A DNA stretch of 7,026 nt from an uncultured Chloroflexota bacterium (GTDB lineage Bacteria > Chloroflexota > Dehalococcoidia > Dehalococcoidales > RBG-16-60-22), in contig CAIWTG010000232.1 in the NCBI GenBank assembly GCA_903915565.1, positions 1-7,026 on the forward strand, in the 5' to 3' direction. Below the pieces are notes generated by a model. That model was not told where the DNA came from and searched no databases. It saw only the letters and a program-made list of their open reading frames with translations. Positions 4,076 through 7,026 of this stretch are shown here, piece by piece. Both the position numbers and the translations under genes were made by a program. Position 1 is the stretch's first letter, and each line of letters opens with the position of its first letter.

Positions 4076-7026
4076 ATTGATGAAGGGAAGGGCGATTACG
4101 ATAGGAGCAGTGGGGATGGCGTTGTTAGCCAGCGCGGCAGCGTGCTTCTTATTGTCTCAATGGCCTAAGGTTTACTCCAGCCCTACAGATCTGGATATTA
4201 CCACAAACACCACTTGGACCGGAGACCAAATAATTTACGGCACACTTACTGTTAAAGCCGGCAAAACTTTAACTATAGATTCGTCTGCGGCTGGATCAGC
4301 TCCGATTACCATTACGGCTACTAATTTAATCGTGGAATCCACTGCGGCAATTACCGCTAATGGCAAAGGCTCAGCAGGCGGCGCGGCAACTTCTGACGGC
4401 GCAGGCACAGGCAAGGGGTTGGCAGGCAGCGCGAGTAAATCTGGCGGCGGCGCGGGTTACGGCGGCGCAGGCGGCGATGGAGCAGGTAATGCTGGCTCTG
4501 GCGGGGCCGCTTATGGTGATAATAGCCTTCCTATTAACAATGGCTCTGGCGGCGGCGGAGGAGCATCTACTGCCGGCGGCGCAGGCGGCGGGGCGATTAA
4601 ATTTATTGTTTCTGGCACAACGACATTAAATGGCCCGGTTTCCGTTAATGGCGCGGACGGCACAGGCGATACTAACGGAAGCGGCGGCGGCTCCGGCGGG
4701 AGCATTTATCTGGATACCAATGTGCTTACCGGAAGCGGCAATATCAGCGCCAACGGCGGGAGCGCAGTGAATGGTTCCGGCGGCGCAGGCGGCGGCGGCC
4801 GGGTGGCGGTTTATTATAATAGCAATAGTGGTTATTCCGGCACGGTTTCTACTGACAAAGGCGCAACCGGCTCCGGGACAGCCGCGGGTGGCACTACTTT
4901 ACCAGGCGGCCTGTTTACCGGCGGCACGAGCGGTACCGGGCCAATGGGTGTTTTTCCGAATGGCCTGTTTACCGGCGGCACGAGCGGTACCGGGCCAATG
5001 GGTATAGGTTATTATTCTGCCAGCAGCACAGCATTTGTCTGGAGCGGCGAAGGCAGTGATAATTCAGATTCAACTGTGGCAAACTGGCAGGGAGGCGTAG
5101 TACCAACAACTGCTGGCTCTGTTATTTTCTGCGAATTATCCAGTAAAAATTGTACTTGGGATATTACCGCCTCGATGTTGGATTTTACTCTAGACTCCGG
5201 TTACACCGGCACAGTAACCTTGGCGAGCACACTGACGACTACCAGCGCTTTTACCTTAACTCAAGGAGCATTTAACGCAGCTACCTATAATCTAACGGTA
5301 GGAGGGAATTTTACACGCTCAGGCTTAGCCTCCTTTACCCCCGGCACCTCAACCGTCATTTTAAACAGCGTCGGTACTAGTTCTGTGTATGGGGACAATA
5401 CCTTCTACAATTTAACCTCAACCGCGGCAGGCAAGACCATTAACTTTGAAGCAACCAAGACCGTAACCGTAACCAATAACTTAAGCCTTGCCGGAACCGG
5501 AACAGGTGTCAATCTTTTAACCTTAAACTCTACCACCGCCGGCACTGCCGCAAATTTAAATGTTGCGGGCACAGCTACCGGTATGAATTATCTAAGTGTC
5601 AAAGACTCTAATGTCTCAGGAAAAACTATTGTCGCCTATAACTCTACCAATGTCAGCGGAAATACCAACTGGATCTTTGGTAGCGCAGGCACTGTCTATT
5701 GGACTAACAGCTCAGGCAACGGTTTGTGGTCAAACGCGGCTAACTGGTCAACCGGCGCCGTTCCAATTTCCACCGACTCGGTTATCTTTAATACTGCCTC
5801 CACCACAAACTGCAGTTTCGATACAGGAGTGGCCAATACGACAGTCGCCAACCTTACTTTAGATACCGGTTACACCGGCACACTAACCTTGGCGCAAGGG
5901 ATAATTGTCAGCGGGACAATTACGATTAATGCCGGGACGATTAATGACGGCGGACAAACGGTGAATCTTACAAACATGGCATATACTGCCGGCACGATTA
6001 CTTCTAGCGGTACTTGGAAGGCAGTAGCAAACGGGACGATTAGTTCTTGGGGGTCGTCAGGGGTTAACAATTTTGAAGTGGCTACTGGAAAAAATTCCGC
6101 TATTGCTAATTCGATTACCATGAGGATTAAAAATCAGGTTGTTCAACGTGGCAATTCAATAATCACTATAGGTTCAGGAAGTTATCTTTGGTATATTTCT
6201 GCCGCGGCTACCGACCCAATTTATCAGGAAAGCGGAGCTACGGTTAGCGGAGGAACGATTAACTTTGGAGGAATAACTTCCGCGATCAGCCAGCGCGCTT
6301 TTACTACAACCGGTGATTTTGCCGTTTCGCAGACAACCGCCACTTTTACCGCGACAGGGGCTTGGGATATTGGCGGCAAATTCTACAATAGCACTAATAG
6401 TACGTACACCGCTGCTTTTAATTTCGGCGCAAACACGATTAAGGTGGCAGGAGATTTTGACCTACGCGGCATGGCGCTTAATCCCGGCACTTCCACGCTG
6501 CAGATTACCGGCGCAAACAGCTTAACTTCGAATATGTACGCGATTACTTCCGGCACAGGCGTAAATACCATTCCGCTTTATAATTTAACCTCCACTGTTG
6601 CCGGCAAGACGATTAAGATTGAAGCCGCAAAAACGCTTACGGTTGCCGGCAATATGACTTTGCAAGGTGCAAGCGGCAGTTTGCTTAACTTCCAGTCAGG
6701 CACAGCCAGCACTGCATTTACCGTTGACTTGACCAATGGCTATGCTGTAGGAATGAATTACCTTAATGTTATTGATTCTAACGCCACTGCCAAGAATATT
6801 GTAGTTAACAATTCAACGCTTACACGCACCACGAATTGGATTAGCGCCGCTGTAAATATTGTATATTGGACTAACAGCTCAGGCGACAACAAATGGTTCA
6901 CTGATGATCCTCCCAAGGGCAGTAAGTTCGCATTTGGGCCTCTGGAAGCCCCGCTCAACAGCTTGGCTGAATGGATAGGTATCGATCAACGAACCCTGGC
7001 AAAGCACAACGGCAAATCCGTTTGCT
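4068..7026 (+). CDS. Large repetitive secreted/surface protein (3' partial, at least 986 residues)
   Basis: The frame is open from the ATG at 4068 to the window end with no stop; I translated it codon by codon. The start lies inside the last codons of the reverse transcriptase gene (ATGAGTAA overlap), with GGGGT at 4056-4060 as a plausible ribosome-binding site. Residues 1-38 look like a signal sequence or anchor: basic start (K3, K6, R8), hydrophobic stretch about 9-30. Residues 40-85 resemble beta-strand repeats, 88-235 are very Gly/Ala-rich, and two exact 14-residue repeats follow (281-294, 299-312). Later modules begin with W325, W545 and W934 (VWSGEGSDN, YWTNSSGNGLWSNAANW, YWTNSSGDNKW). 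A block of about 90 residues starting (F/L)YNLTST.AGKTI recurs at 446-535 and 837-924. Likely an extracellular beta-rich adhesin or cell-surface protein; I recognise no enzyme domain. A link to the DGR is not shown. Confidence 0.85.
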   Translation, partial: MSKLMKGRAITIGAVGMALLASAAACFLLSQWPKVYSSPTDLDITTNTTWTGDQIIYGTLTVKAGKTLTIDSSAAGSAPITITATNLIVESTAAITANGKGSAGGAATSDGAGTGKGLAGSASKSGGGAGYGGAGGDGAGNAGSGGAAYGDNSLPINNGSGGGGGASTAGGAGGGAIKFIVSGTTTLNGPVSVNGADGTGDTNGSGGGSGGSIYLDTNVLTGSGNISANGGSAVNGSGGAGGGGRVAVYYNSNSGYSGTVSTDKGATGSGTAAGGTTLPGGLFTGGTSGTGPMGVFPNGLFTGGTSGTGPMGIGYYSASSTAFVWSGEGSDNSDSTVANWQGGVVPTTAGSVIFCELSSKNCTWDITASMLDFTLDSGYTGTVTLASTLTTTSAFTLTQGAFNAATYNLTVGGNFTRSGLASFTPGTSTVILNSVGTSSVYGDNTFYNLTSTAAGKTINFEATKTVTVTNNLSLAGTGTGVNLLTLNSTTAGTAANLNVAGTATGMNYLSVKDSNVSGKTIVAYNSTNVSGNTNWIFGSAGTVYWTNSSGNGLWSNAANWSTGAVPISTDSVIFNTASTTNCSFDTGVANTTVANLTLDTGYTGTLTLAQGIIVSGTITINAGTINDGGQTVNLTNMAYTAGTITSSGTWKAVANGTISSWGSSGVNNFEVATGKNSAIANSITMRIKNQVVQRGNSIITIGSGSYLWYISAAATDPIYQESGATVSGGTINFGGITSAISQRAFTTTGDFAVSQTTATFTATGAWDIGGKFYNSTNSTYTAAFNFGANTIKVAGDFDLRGMALNPGTSTLQITGANSLTSNMYAITSGTGVNTIPLYNLTSTVAGKTIKIEAAKTLTVAGNMTLQGASGSLLNFQSGTASTAFTVDLTNGYAVGMNYLNVIDSNATAKNIVVNNSTLTRTTNWISAAVNIVYWTNSSGDNKWFTDDPPKGSKFAFGPLEAPLNSLAEWIGIDQRTLAKHNGKSVC
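4908..5003 (+). repeat. Exact 42-bp direct repeat, 54-bp period, in the surface protein gene
   Basis: 4908-4949 and 4962-5003 are identical over 42 bp, separated by 12 bp. Both are in frame and encode GLFTGGTSGTGPMG twice, so 18 residues were added by a tandem duplication. Full identity at the DNA level, third codon positions included, points to a recent event or an assembly artefact in a repeat. Confidence 0.95.

Noticed and set aside
5596..5862. Small + strand ORFs inside the large surface protein region (also 4360-4629, 4771-5007, 6313-6525)
   Set aside because: All are out of frame with the continuous 4068-7026 reading frame, which carries the repeats and the motifs. They have low-complexity translations from GC-rich repeat DNA.
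5037..6900. A second VR within the surface protein repeats
   Set aside because: No segment resembling the TR core (GCTACCGCGGCGGC or GGCGTGCGGCTTGCC) was found downstream of the RT within the window.
5870..6958. Reverse-strand ORFs (5870-6121, 6383-6571, 6758-6958, and others at 12-350, 942-1250, 2045-2426, 4511-4705)
   Set aside because: They are antisense shadows of well-supported genes or of REP-like DNA. Their translations show no family features or ribosome-binding sites.

Overview
The window carries a complete diversity-generating retroelement (DGR) cassette, all on the + strand. It lies next to a toxin/antitoxin-like pair and a very large repetitive surface protein. The decisive evidence is a 128-bp variable repeat (VR, 1027-1154) at the 3' end of an FGE-sulfatase/C-type-lectin-fold gene and a matching template repeat (TR, 2805-2932). 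Without gaps the two differ at 21 positions, and every one is an adenine in the TR. An Avd-like four-helix-bundle protein (2264-2602) and a DGR-type reverse transcriptase (2957-4075) flank the TR.

Layout: (1) target gene, 5' end outside the window, to 1160, with the VR as its last coding segment and a perfect 7-bp-stem hairpin at the VR end; (2) 1161-1349, non-coding, with REP-like palindromes; (3) 1350-2242, a DUF6922-like protein overlapping an AbiEii-type nucleotidyltransferase; (4) 2264-2602, Avd-like accessory protein; (5) 2603-2956, non-coding, with a nested palindrome and the TR; (6) 2957-4075, reverse transcriptase; (7) 4068 to beyond the window end, a secreted or surface protein of at least 986 residues, Gly-rich first and then built of Thr/Asn/Ser-rich repeats, starting inside the last codons of the reverse transcriptase gene.

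How the parts should work together (established for the DGR family): the TR is transcribed, the reverse transcriptase with Avd copies it into cDNA with errors at adenines, and the cDNA replaces the VR, anchored at its GC-rich 3' end. All 13 Asn codons (AAC/AAT) of the TR are altered in the VR, so the present target allele looks like the product of mutagenic retrohoming. The nucleotidyltransferase pair has no known DGR role and looks like inserted cargo bounded by REP-like repeats.

Organism: a bacterium using the standard code, with tightly packed genes, many short GCGGGGATGACG-type palindromes, a large repetitive surface protein, and a DGR whose target is a cellular FGE-like protein rather than an obvious phage tail fibre. 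This fits an environmental candidate-phylum bacterium (for example Omnitrophota-like or CPR-like), but the assignment is an inference and not proven. No phage structural, integrase, tRNA or rRNA gene is seen.
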